NCBI GenBank assembly: GCA_963781215.1
Contig: CAWAFE010000015.1
Location: forward strand, 1 to 64,000
Length of the DNA stretch: 64,000 bases
Source of the DNA: AP-15 sp963781215
GTDB lineage: Bacteria; Pseudomonadota; Alphaproteobacteria; ATCC43930; CGMCC-115725
Direction of reading: 5' to 3'
Below, piece after piece: positions 17,348 through 26,923 of this stretch (positions are counted from its first letter, which is position 1; each line of letters begins with the position of its first letter). A model generated the notes under the pieces. The model was not told the DNA's origin and searched no databases. It saw nothing but the letters and a program-made list of their open reading frames with translations. A program made the translations under genes and the position numbers.

Positions 17348-18500
17348 GCGGCGGCCTCGTGCGTGGCCGAGGAATGGCACGCGGCGAAACTTATCTCGAC
17401 TGGAATGCGACCGCACCGCTTCGCCCCGAAGCGCTTGCGGCGATGAATGCGGCGCTCGCGCATTGCGGGAACCCGTCTTCGGTGCATCGCTGGGGCCGGA
17501 TGGCACGGCGATCGGTCGAGCAGGCCCGCGCGTCGGTCGCTTCATTGCTCGGCGCGCGTCCCGAAGACGTGGTCTTCACCGGCGGCGGCACCGAGGCGAA
17601 CCATCTGGCGCTGCTCGGCGCCGGGCGTCGGCGCGTCCTGGTGTCGGCGGTCGAACATGATTCGGTGTTGCGCGCGGTCCCTGAAGGCGAGCAGATTCCG
17701 GTCGATCATGACGGTATCGTGCGGCTCGACGCGCTCGATCGTGCTCTGGCTCTTGATCCGCGTCCGGCGCTGGTCTCGGTGATGCTCGCCAACAACGAGA
17801 CGGGCGTCGTGCAGCCGGCGGGCGAGATCGCCCGGCTCGCGCGGACGCACGGCGCGCTCTTTCATTGCGACGCGGTGCAGGCCGCCGGCAAGATTGGGCT
17901 CGATGTCGAAGGAATCGGCGCCGATCTCGTCACCCTGTCGGCGCACAAGCTCGGCGGCCCGCCGGGTGTCGGCGCGCTGCTCGTGACCGGCGGGATCGAG
18001 ATGACGCCGCTGTTGCGTGGTGGCGGTCAGGAGCGCGGCCGCCGGGCCGGCACCGAGAACCTGCCGGGGATCGCCGGCTTCGCCGCCGCGGCCGGCGTGG
18101 CTGCGGCCGAAATCGAGGCATACGACCGGGTTCGCGGATTGCGCGACATGCTGGAAGCCGAGATCGCCGCCGCGGCGCCCGATGCGGTGATGCTGGGCGC
18201 TAACGCTCCGCGCCTGCCCAACACGACGGCGGTCGCGATGCCGGGCGTTGCCGCCGAGACCCAAATCATCGCGCTGGATCTCGATGGGGTCATGGTCAGC
18301 GCCGGTGCAGCCTGCTCCTCGGGCAAGGTCGGACCGAGCCACGTGCTCGCGGCGATGAGGGTGGGGCCCGAACTCGCCGGCTCGACGATCCGGGTCAGCC
18401 TCGGCTGGAGCTCGACCGAAGCCGACATCGATCATTTTCTGCGGGCCTGGACCGCGCTCTACCGGCGCCGGCGCAATCTTGCCGAAGGAGCCCGCGCGGC

Positions 18501-18504
<4 letters not shown>
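17344..18504 (+). CDS. cysteine desulfurase, NifS/IscS family (first copy)
   Basis: PLP enzyme that takes sulfur from cysteine for iron-sulfur clusters. The 386 residues contain TYLDWNATAPLRPEALAAM, GGGTEANHLALLG, LVSVMLANNETGVVQPAGEI, the PLP lysine in TLSAHKLGGPPGVGALL and the active-site cysteine in VSAGAACSSGKVGPS. It overlaps iscR and the second desulfurase by four bases each. Having two desulfurases side by side is a known alphaproteobacterial pattern, but which one feeds which scaffold is unclear. Confidence 0.9.
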
Positions 18505-19718
<1,214 letters not shown>

Positions 19719-19742
19719 AGCCGGCATTTGGAGAACGAGCGG

Positions 19743-20084
19743 ATGATGGCGCGAAAGCAGGCCTTGTTGGTAACGGATGCCGCGGCAGAGCGGATCCGGG
19801 CATTGCTCGCCGGGCGCGGCAAGCCGTCGGTCGGTGTGCGCGTCGGCGTGCGCTCGCGCGGCTGCTCGGGCCTCAGCTATACGCTCGAATACGCCGACGA
19901 GAAGGGCAAGTACGACGAGATCGTCGAGGACAAGGGCGTCACCGTGCTGGTCGACCCGAAGGCCGTGATGTTCATCCTCGGCACCGAGATGGATTACGTC
20001 GAGGAGAAGTTGCAGAGCGGCTTCACTTTTCGTAACCCGAACGAAAAGGGCCGTTGCGGCTGCGGCGAGTCATTCCACGTGTGA
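19743..20084 (+). CDS. iscA: iron-sulfur cluster assembly protein IscA/SufA
   Basis: A-type carrier of 113 residues that delivers iron-sulfur clusters to target proteins. The three conserved cysteines are present: one in SRGCSGLSYTLEYAD and two in GRCGCGESFHV at the C-terminus. FILGTEMDYVEEKLQSGFTF is also typical. ATG 19743 was preferred because GGAG lies nine bases upstream; a TTG at 19728 is in frame. It follows iscS by 24 bases. Confidence 0.92.
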   Translation: MMARKQALLVTDAAAERIRALLAGRGKPSVGVRVGVRSRGCSGLSYTLEYADEKGKYDEIVEDKGVTVLVDPKAVMFILGTEMDYVEEKLQSGFTFRNPNEKGRCGCGESFHV

Positions 20085-20105
20085 GGCCACCCGGGGCGAT
20101 TTCGC

Positions 20106-20573
20106 GTGAAGCTGTTCCAGATCGAGGAGCCGGAGGGTGGGCCGGCCGATATGGACGCGCCAGGGGCCGCGATCGGCATCGATGCGAGCGGCGCCGATGC
20201 CGAGGTCGCATTCGCGGTCGGCGGCAACGCCGTCCCCCTCGCCGATCGCGAGGGCTACGAGCGGGCGCTTGCGGTGCCGGGTCTCGCCGCGGCGGCCGAA
20301 GCATGGCGGGAGCTGCTCGAAGGGGCGCGCCTTCGCGCCGAGCGGGCGTTGGCGCGCCCGGTCACCCATGCAGTGATCCTGCTCGGGGCGACGCCCGATG
20401 CCGAGGTCGTGCAGCGATTGGAGGAGGCGGCGCAGCGGGCCGGGCTCGGCATCCTGCGTATTGCCGTGGCGGCCGAGCTGCCGGCCGGGGCGGCGGGAGC
20501 GCCAGGTGCTGCGATCCTCGCGGAGGATCTGGCGCCGCCGCCCGAGACCCCGCCGGTCGCGGATTTCAGGTGA
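20106..20573 (+). CDS. unknown protein of the isc operon
   Basis: A 155-residue protein that I do not recognise. It starts at GTG 20106 (KLFQIEEPEGG). It is rich in Ala, Gly and Glu, has no cysteine cluster, no signal peptide and no membrane segment. Residues 90-110 form a beta-strand/helix pattern (THAVILLGATPDAEVVQRLE) like a small alpha/beta domain. Position between iscA and ferredoxin, with its stop overlapping the ferredoxin start (TGATG), argues for a role in cluster assembly in place of the missing iscU-hscBA genes. That is inference from context. Confidence 0.65.
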   Translation: MKLFQIEEPEGGPADMDAPGAAIGIDASGADAEVAFAVGGNAVPLADREGYERALAVPGLAAAAEAWRELLEGARLRAERALARPVTHAVILLGATPDAEVVQRLEEAAQRAGLGILRIAVAAELPAGAAGAPGAAILAEDLAPPPETPPVADFR

Positions 20574-20905
20574 TGCCGAAGGTGGTCTTTGTCGAACGCG
20601 ACGGCAGCCGGCGCGAGGTCGAAGCCGCGCTCGGGCTCTCGGTGCTCGAAATCGCCCACCGCCACGGCATCGACATCGAAGGGGCCTGCGAGGGCTCCCT
20701 CGCCTGCTCGACCTGTCATGTGATCGTCGATCCTGAATGGTACGAGCTGCTCAAGGAGGCGAGCGAGGACGAGGAGGACATGCTCGACCTCGCCTTCAAC
20801 CTGACGCGGACCTCGAGGCTCGGCTGCCAGATCATCATCACCGAGGAGCTCGACGGGCTGACCGTGCAGCTCCCCGCCGCGACCCGCAACCTTTTGCTGA
20901 GTTGA
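20573..20905 (+). CDS. fdx: 2Fe-2S ferredoxin (ISC-type, Fdx)
   Basis: A 110-residue adrenodoxin-type ferredoxin, the electron donor in iron-sulfur assembly. Cluster ligands are in GACEGSLACSTCHVI (three cysteines) and RLGCQIIITEELDGL (the fourth). VFVERDGSRREVEAALGLSV and the acidic EASEDEEDMLDLAFN helix, used to dock partners, are typical of the ISC branch. Start and upstream stop overlap as TGATG, so translation is coupled to the unknown gene before it. Confidence 0.93.
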   Translation: MPKVVFVERDGSRREVEAALGLSVLEIAHRHGIDIEGACEGSLACSTCHVIVDPEWYELLKEASEDEEDMLDLAFNLTRTSRLGCQIIITEELDGLTVQLPAATRNLLLS

Positions 20906-20919
20906 GCTGGACGTTGCTC

Positions 20920-21597
20920 ATGGCGAGCGAACCGGCTCTCTTCTCGCGTCTGGTTCAGGCTTCCGGCGCGGCGTGGCATGCCTACACCCGCCACGAATTC
21001 GTGCGGCGGCTCGCGGGAGGCGATCTGCCGGAAGCCTGCTTTCGGCGCTATCTCGTCCAGGATTATCTGTTTCTGATCCATTTTGCCCGCGCCTGGGGCC
21101 TGGCGGTCTACAAATCCGATACGCTGGCCGAGATGCGCCGCGCGCAAAAGCTGGTGGCCGCGACGCTCGACGTCGAGATCGGCCTGCACATCGACTATTG
21201 CCGGGGCTGGGGCCTCTCGGAAGCGGCGATGGCGGCCGAGCCCGAAGCCCCGGCGACGATCGCCTACACCCGCTTCGTCATCGATCGTGGCCTCGCCGGC
21301 GACCGGCTCGATCTCGAGGTGGCGCTCGCGCCCTGCATCGTCGGCTATGCGGTGATCGCGGCGGAGCGGATGGCCGATCCCAACACCCGGCTCGGCGGCA
21401 ACCGCTACCGCGAATGGCTCGAAATGTATAGCGGAGCCGAGTACCGGAGCCTCGCCGACGCGGCCGCGGAGGCACTCGACGAGCAGTTCGCCCGCCGCGG
21501 CGGGGAGGGCCGCTTCGCTTCCCTTGCCGCCGAATTCGCCACCAGCGTCCGGCTCGAAGCCGATTTCTGGCAGCTCGGACTCGACGCGCGGCCGTGA
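20920..21597 (+). CDS. TenA family protein (thiaminase II-like)
   Basis: A 225-residue all-helical protein of the TenA/PQQC family. TenA hydrolyses aminopyrimidine precursors for thiamine salvage. Features include YLVQDYLFLIHFARAWGLAV, a cysteine in LAPCIVGYAVIAAERM at the usual nucleophile position and a C-terminal acidic LEADFWQLGL. ATG 20920 follows ferredoxin by 14 bases, so it is probably in the same transcript, although a link to iron-sulfur assembly is not known. Confidence 0.85.
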   Translation: MASEPALFSRLVQASGAAWHAYTRHEFVRRLAGGDLPEACFRRYLVQDYLFLIHFARAWGLAVYKSDTLAEMRRAQKLVAATLDVEIGLHIDYCRGWGLSEAAMAAEPEAPATIAYTRFVIDRGLAGDRLDLEVALAPCIVGYAVIAAERMADPNTRLGGNRYREWLEMYSGAEYRSLADAAAEALDEQFARRGGEGRFASLAAEFATSVRLEADFWQLGLDARP

Positions 21598-21678
21598 CCC
21601 TTGCCGGAGCACACCAAAATTCGCCGCCATGCTCACAAGTAAAGGTTGGGTCTTTAACGTAGCCGTCCTCAACTCGCG

Positions 21679-22411
21679 CTACAATCCCAAATAAAACTTT
21701 CGCACCAGCTCGTTGTTGTTGAGCTCGTCGGCCGAGGCGCCTTCGAAGGCGATCTTGCCGTGGACGATGACATAGCCGCGATCGGCGATGCGGACGGCCT
21801 GGTTGAAGTTCTGCTCGGCCATCAGCACGGTCAGCTGGTAGCGCTCCTTCAATTCCTGGATCTTTTCGATCGTGCGCTTGACAAGCACCGGCGCCAGGCC
21901 GACCGAGGGCTCGTCGATCAGCAGGATCCTGGGCGCCGACATCAAGGCCCGCGCCAGGGCCAACATCTGCTGCTCGCCGCCCGAGAGGCTGCCGGAGAGC
22001 TGGCGCCGCCGCTCCCGCAATACCGGGAAGGTCGCGTAGGAGGAGTCGAGGTTGCGCCCGATCTCGGCCCGCGCCGTCGGCCGGAACGCGCCGAGGAGCA
22101 AATTCTCCTCGACCGTGAGCTTCGGAAAGAGGCGCCGCCCTTCCGGCACCAGGGTGATCCCGAGATCGACGATCGCCTCGGTCGAGCGGCCGACGAGATC
22201 GACCCGCTCGCCGTCGATCTCGGCGACGATCGAGCCGGCTGCCGGCGGCAGCATGCCCATGACGCATTTCATCAACGTGCTCTTGCCGTTGCCGTTGGTG
22301 CCGAGCGAGCACCACGGTCTCCCCGGCCGCCACCGTGATCGACACGTCCTCGATGACCCGCACCGCGCCGTAGCCGGCGTCGAGGCCGGTGATTTCGAGG
22401 CTACTCGCCAA
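21679..22411 (-). pseudogene. livF: branched-chain-type ABC transporter ATPase (LivF), one frameshift
   Basis: The second ATPase of a LivFGHM-type importer. The start is TTG 22411 (ASSLEITGLDAGYGAVRVIE). The frame breaks by one base near 22308, inside the Walker A region, and continues as LGTNGNGKSTLMKCVMGML. Downstream are the signature LSGSLSGGEQQMLALARAL, Walker B RILLIDEPSVGLAP and the H-loop-equivalent VLMAEQNFNQAVRIADRGYV. The expected length is about 243 residues. The break sits in an otherwise ideal gene, so an assembly indel is as likely as decay. It overlaps livG by 11 bases. Confidence 0.82.
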
Positions 22412-23135
22412 GATAGGCCCTCTCGACCTCGGGGTTGCGGATCGCTTCCTGCGGCGGCCCGTCGGCGATCTTCTGGCCGGCGACCAAGACGACGAGGCGG
22501 GTCGAAAAGCTCATCACCGCGCGCATGATGTGCTCGATCAGAACGATCGTGATGCCCTCCTCGTTGAGGCGGAAGAGCACCGCCAGGATTTCCTCGACTT
22601 CCGACGGCGAGAGGCCGGCCATGGATTCGTCGGCAAAGAGCAGCCGCGGCGCGCTGGCGACGGCGCGGGCGAGCTCGAGCTTGCGCATCTCGACCTGGGT
22701 CAGGTCGCGTGGCAATCGCCGCCTCTTGTCGGCGAGCCCGACATCGGTGAGGAGCCCGAGGCAACGCTCCTCGATCGCAGCCGCCGATAGCCGCGCCCCG
22801 TGCCGTGCGTTGACGGTATAGAGGAGCGGGATGCGCAGATTGTCGACAAGGTTCAGGGTGCGGAACGGCTTTGGCAATTGAAAGCTGCGTGCGAGCCCGA
22901 GACGGGTGCGCTGGTACGCCGCCAGGCCGTCGAGCCGGTGTCCATCGAAGACGGCGTGGCCGCTGTCGTGCCGCAAGGTGCCGCAGAGACAGTTGACGAG
23001 CGTGCTCTTGCCGGAGCCGTTGGGACCGATCAGGCCCAGCCGCTCGCCGGGCTCGACCACGAAATCGATGCCTTCGAGCGCGACAAAGCCGCCGAAACGC
23101 TTGCCGAGACCGTGCGCTTCGAGGAGCGCCGGCAT
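22401..23135 (-). CDS. livG: branched-chain-type ABC transporter ATPase (LivG)
   Basis: First ATPase of the importer, 244 residues. Walker A is LIGPNGSGKSTLVNCLCG and Walker B RLLFADESMAGLSPSEVEE. The signature region (DLTQVEMRKLELARAV) lacks the usual LSGGQ wording, though LivG proteins vary here. The LivG-typical long insert with LARSFQLPKPFRTLNLVDNL is present. The substrate may be an amino acid, an amide or urea and cannot be told apart here. ATG 23135 overlaps the livM stop as TGATG. Confidence 0.88.
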   Translation of the reverse strand: MPALLEAHGLGKRFGGFVALEGIDFVVEPGERLGLIGPNGSGKSTLVNCLCGTLRHDSGHAVFDGHRLDGLAAYQRTRLGLARSFQLPKPFRTLNLVDNLRIPLLYTVNARHGARLSAAAIEERCLGLLTDVGLADKRRRLPRDLTQVEMRKLELARAVASAPRLLFADESMAGLSPSEVEEILAVLFRLNEEGITIVLIEHIMRAVMSFSTRLVVLVAGQKIADGPPQEAIRNPEVERAYLGE

Positions 23136-24082
23136 CAACGGGCCTTCGCCCGGCGGCGCGCCTGTACCAGCCCGACGATGCCGTTCGGCGCGATGATCAC
23201 AAAGGCGATCAGCAGCAGGCCAACGATCAGCAGGTTCAGCGCCGAGGAGATCGTCACTGTCGCGAGCTGCTGGATCGTGCCCAAGAGGACCGCGCCGAGG
23301 ATCGGGCCGACCCAGCTGGTCATGCCGCCGATCAGCGGCATCGCGACGCTGTTGACGGCGTAGGAAAGATTGAAGCTCGAAGCTGGGTCGAGATAGGTGA
23401 CGTAATAGGGTAGCGGTGCCCCCGCCATACCCATCAGCCCGCCGCTCAAGGTGGTGGCGATCAGCTTCAGGCGCAGGGTTGGCACACCCGCCGTCTCGGC
23501 CGCCTGCTCGTCGTCGCGGATCGCGTTGAAGCCGAGCCCGAGCCGCGAGCCTTCGATCGTGCGGGCGATCGCCACCGATATCCAGACGAGGCCGAGCATC
23601 AGCGAATAGAGATACTGGATATAACTGCCGTAGAGGGGCGAGTGCTGCGGCCGGATGACATAGATGCCGCGCGAGCCGCCGACAAAATCCCAGTTGGTGA
23701 TCAGGGTCTGTGCCACGATCGCCATGGCCAGGGTGGCGATCGCGAAGAAGACGCCCTTGAGCCGCAAGGTCAAATAGCCCATGCCAAAGCCGATCAGGCC
23801 CGAGACGAGGCCGGCCGCCAGCATCATGACCGGAACGGGGAGAGAGGTCAGCTTGTGCAGCACGACGGCGGTGTAGGCGCCGCCCGCGAAAAAGGCGCCG
23901 ACGCCGAAATTGGTGTAGCCGGTATAGCCACCCAGGATGTTCCACGCCGTCGCCAGCACGATGAACTGAAGAACCTGATAGGCGGCGAAGAAGTAGTACT
24001 CGTTGGTGAAGAACCCGCGCGACACCAGGAGAATGGCGACGGCGACAAGGAACGAGACGATCCAGAACCGGGCGGTGGTCAT
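23135..24082 (-). CDS. livM: branched-chain-type ABC transporter permease (LivM)
   Basis: An inner-membrane permease of 315 residues with about eight to ten hydrophobic helices. The family signatures GGYTGYTNFGVGAFFAGGAY and RDDEQAAETAGVPTLRLKL (the ATPase-contact loop) are present. Translation is coupled to livG downstream, and livH ends two bases upstream. ATG 24082 was chosen; a GTG six bases upstream is also possible. Confidence 0.9.
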   Translation of the reverse strand: MTTARFWIVSFLVAVAILLVSRGFFTNEYYFFAAYQVLQFIVLATAWNILGGYTGYTNFGVGAFFAGGAYTAVVLHKLTSLPVPVMMLAAGLVSGLIGFGMGYLTLRLKGVFFAIATLAMAIVAQTLITNWDFVGGSRGIYVIRPQHSPLYGSYIQYLYSLMLGLVWISVAIARTIEGSRLGLGFNAIRDDEQAAETAGVPTLRLKLIATTLSGGLMGMAGAPLPYYVTYLDPASSFNLSYAVNSVAMPLIGGMTSWVGPILGAVLLGTIQQLATVTISSALNLLIVGLLLIAFVIIAPNGIVGLVQARRRAKAR

Positions 24083-24084
24083 CG

Positions 24085-24962
24085 TCACCGCCCGAGGATG
24101 CCGGCGGGGCGGATCGCCAGGGTCAGCAGCAGAAAGCCGAAGGCCACGGCCGGCGCCCAGGAGGGGCCGTAAAAGGTGGCGGTGAGGCTTTCGACGACGC
24201 CGATCAGGATCGGCGCCGGCGAGCATGCCGGGAAAGCTGGTCATCCCGCCGAGCACGCAGATCGCGAAGATCCGGCCGATATAGTCGCGCCCGATCGACG
24301 GCTCGACCGGCTGGATGATGATCAGGAGCGCGCCGGCGACCGAGGCGGTGGCGATCGAGAGCCCGAAGGCAAAGCGCTTGATCCGGCTCGGATCGGCCGC
24401 CATCAACTGCAGCGCCAGCCGGTCCTGCGAGACGGCGAGGATGGCGCGGCCGATAAAGGTCCGCCCAAGAAACAATTGCAGCACCGCCAGCATCAACAGC
24501 GAGACCACAAACGGGATCAGCATGCGCAGCGGCAGGTCGACAAAGCCCAGATGCAGGCTCGGGCCGATGTAGCGTGCCTCGACAAAGCGGTAGTCGACGC
24601 CGAAGATCAGGATCAGCGCCACCTCGCCGACAAATAGAAGGCCGAAGAAGAAGGCAAGTCCTTGGATCGAACTCTTCGCCCCGCCGTTCAAAGGCATAGT
24701 AATAAATTTGATAGACGCCCATGCCGAGAAGAAAAAATCCCGGGGCCATCACGACGCCGATCAGGATCGGGTCGATGCCGAAATTCGAGTTAATGATATA
24801 GGCCACGAACGAGCCCAGCATGATGAAGGCCGGGTGGGCGATGTTGACGATGTCGAGCATGCCGAACGAGATCGTCACGCCCACTGTCACCGCGGCGTAA
24901 AACCCGCCGAGCAACAGGCCGGCGACGATCGCGTTGACCGCCAGGTCGAGAGGGATCGCCAT
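24085..24962 (-). pseudogene. livH: branched-chain-type ABC transporter permease (LivH), two frameshifts
   Basis: Second permease, about 291 residues when joined. It starts MAIPLDLAVNAIVAGLLLGG and shows GVTISFGMLDIVNIAHPAF, the LivH signature. The frame shifts near 24690 at a run of four G, resuming as KSSIQGLAFFFGLLFVGEVA. It shifts again near 24225, resuming as APILIGVVESLTATFYG and ending LAIRPAGILGR. ATPase-contact segment AVSQDRLALQLMAADPSRI is intact. It heads the liv operon. No periplasmic binding-protein gene is next to it, so that component must be encoded elsewhere. Confidence 0.8.
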
Positions 24963-25246
24963 GTCGGTTCAGCGGGCCGGCAGAGGCTCAACGGTCGCGC
25001 CCGCGGCGCGTTCACGCGGCAATTTTCTTCCTCTCGATCGAAGCTCGGGCGCGGGGTGCTCCCTGAGCCGGCCGCATCTCTCAGGCGTCGGAGCAGCGCC
25101 GGCGGCGACTGTTAAGGCACCCCCGGCGGTTTTGCAATCCTGTCGTAAGCGGTCGCGCCGCTCCGGCAGCGCTTCGCGATCGCCCCTCGCCCTCGCCGAC
25201 GGGTGGTAGCATACTGTCGCCCGGCGATGGCATCGGAGGGATCGAC

Positions 25247-26482
25247 TTGCTTCAAGACCGGCGCATCCTGCTGATCATCGCGGGCGGGATCGCCGCCTAT
25301 AAGAGCCTCGAGCTGATCCGCCGGCTGCGCGAGCAAGGGGCTGCGGTGCGCTGCGTCATGACCGCGGCGGCGCAGCACTTCGTAACCCCGCTGTCGGTCG
25401 CCGCGCTGAGCGAGGACAGGGTTTATACCGACCTCTGGTCGCTGACCGACGAAAGCGAGATGGGGCATATCCGCCTCTCGCGCGAGGCCGACCTCGTCGT
25501 CGTGGCACCGGCGAGCGCCGATCTGATCGCGCGCATGGCGGCAGGGCTCGCCGACGACCTCGCGACTACGGCGCTCCTGGCGTCCGACAAGCGGGTGCTG
25601 CTGGCGCCGACGATGAATGTGATGATGTGGGCGCATCCGGCGACACAGGCAAATCTGGCGACATTGGCGGCGCGCGGCATCGAACGGGTCGGGCCGGGTG
25701 CCGGCGATCTCGCCTGCGGCGAGGTCGGCTCGGGCCGCATGGCCGAGCCCCTGGAGATCGTCGCCGCGATCGAACGAATGCTGACCCCTGACGGCCGGCT
25801 CGCCGGACGGCGGGCATTGGTCACCAGCGGCCCCACCCGCGAGCCGATCGACCCGGTGCGCTACCTCTCGAACCATTCCTCGGGCAAGCAGGGCCATGCC
25901 ATCGCGGCGGCGCTGACGGCCCTCGGCGCCGACACGGTGCTGGTCTCGGGGCCGACGCAGGAGCCGACGCCGGCTGGGGTCAGGCTGGTGCCGGTCGAGA
26001 CCGCGGGGGAAATGCTGGCCGCCTGCGAGGCGGCACTCCCCGTCGATATCGCGGTGATGGCGGCGGCCGTCGCCGACTGGCGGGTCGAAAGCGCGGCCCG
26101 CACCAAGCTGAAGAAGGACGGCAGCGGCCCGCCGCTGCTGCGCCTCGCCGAAAACCCCGACATTCTTTCCACTATCGCCCGGCGCGGCAACGACCGGCCG
26201 GCCCTGGTCATCGGCTTTGCCGCGGAGACCGACGACATCGTCGACAACGCCCGGGCCAAGCGCGTGCGCAAAGGGTGCGACTGGATCCTCGCCAACGACG
26301 TGTCGCCGGGGACCGGCACCTTTGGCGGCGACCGTAACACGATCCATCTGGTGGACGCGAAGGGCGTCGAGGACTGGCCGGTCATGACCAAGCGCGAGGT
26401 CGCCACCCGCCTCGCCGAGCGGATCGCAGCCTTCATCTCCGACCAGTCGAATGGAATAACAACCCCTGCATCAAAACGATGA
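25247..26482 (+). CDS. coaBC: bifunctional phosphopantothenoylcysteine decarboxylase/phosphopantothenate-cysteine ligase
   Basis: Coenzyme A synthesis enzyme of 411 residues. The N-terminal flavoprotein CoaC half shows IIAGGIAAYKSLELIRRLR, VVAPASADLIARMAAGLADD, APTMNVMMW and the active-site cysteine in GDLACGEVGSGRM. The C-terminal CoaB half starts at TSGPTREPIDPVRYLSNHSS and includes the AAVADWR and KLKK segments. The start is TTG 25247 with GGAGGG six bases upstream; no ATG fits better. The 284-base gap before it (24963-25246), next to the divergent livH start, holds nothing I recognise. Confidence 0.93.
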   Translation: MLQDRRILLIIAGGIAAYKSLELIRRLREQGAAVRCVMTAAAQHFVTPLSVAALSEDRVYTDLWSLTDESEMGHIRLSREADLVVVAPASADLIARMAAGLADDLATTALLASDKRVLLAPTMNVMMWAHPATQANLATLAARGIERVGPGAGDLACGEVGSGRMAEPLEIVAAIERMLTPDGRLAGRRALVTSGPTREPIDPVRYLSNHSSGKQGHAIAAALTALGADTVLVSGPTQEPTPAGVRLVPVETAGEMLAACEAALPVDIAVMAAAVADWRVESAARTKLKKDGSGPPLLRLAENPDILSTIARRGNDRPALVIGFAAETDDIVDNARAKRVRKGCDWILANDVSPGTGTFGGDRNTIHLVDAKGVEDWPVMTKREVATRLAERIAAFISDQSNGITTPASKR

Positions 26483-26566
26483 CCCCCGATATCGAGCCGT
26501 CAAAGCTCGATTGACACTGGGGGGCCGATATCCCTGATCCGATCAAACGAGAGACGGTTGTAACCC

Positions 26567-26893
26567 ATGTTTATCGCGATGAACCGCTTCAAGGTCGTTC
26601 CCGGGGCGCAGGCCGAGTTCGAGCAGGTCTGGACGACGCGCGACACTCACCTGGGAGAGGTTCCGGGCTTCATGGCTTTCCACCTGCTGCGCGGGCCGGA
26701 GCGGGAGGACCATGTGCTCTACTCCTCGCACACCCTGTGGCGCAGTCGCGCGGAGTTCGAGGCCTGGACCCGGTCGGAGGCGTTCCGCCTCGCCCACCGC
26801 GATGCCGGCCAGAACCGGCCGCTTTATCTAGGCCACCCCGAATTCGAAGGCTTCGAGGTCATTCAGACCTTGGAGCCTGCGGCCGTGCGATAA
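26567..26893 (+). CDS. antibiotic biosynthesis monooxygenase-domain protein (IsdG/HmoB-like)
   Basis: A 108-residue ABM-domain protein. FIAMNRFKVVPGAQAEFEQVW and VPGFMAFHLLRGP followed by SSHTLWRSRAEFEAWTRSEA and FRLAHRD match the IsdG/HmoB heme-degrading type of ABM protein, including a histidine in the region used as heme ligand. The actual substrate is unproven. A TTGACA at 26511 lies 56 bases upstream, but its -10 box is weak. It stands alone, convergent with tcuA. Confidence 0.8.
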   Translation: MFIAMNRFKVVPGAQAEFEQVWTTRDTHLGEVPGFMAFHLLRGPEREDHVLYSSHTLWRSRAEFEAWTRSEAFRLAHRDAGQNRPLYLGHPEFEGFEVIQTLEPAAVR

Positions 26894-26923
26894 CTTGAAG
26901 AAACAAAATCAGGATGCGCCGCG

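Noticed and set aside
26511..26539. Promoter or iron box upstream of the ABM-domain gene
   Set aside because: TTGACA is present but the -10 region is poor and the flanking cgatat repeats do not match a known Fur or Irr box.
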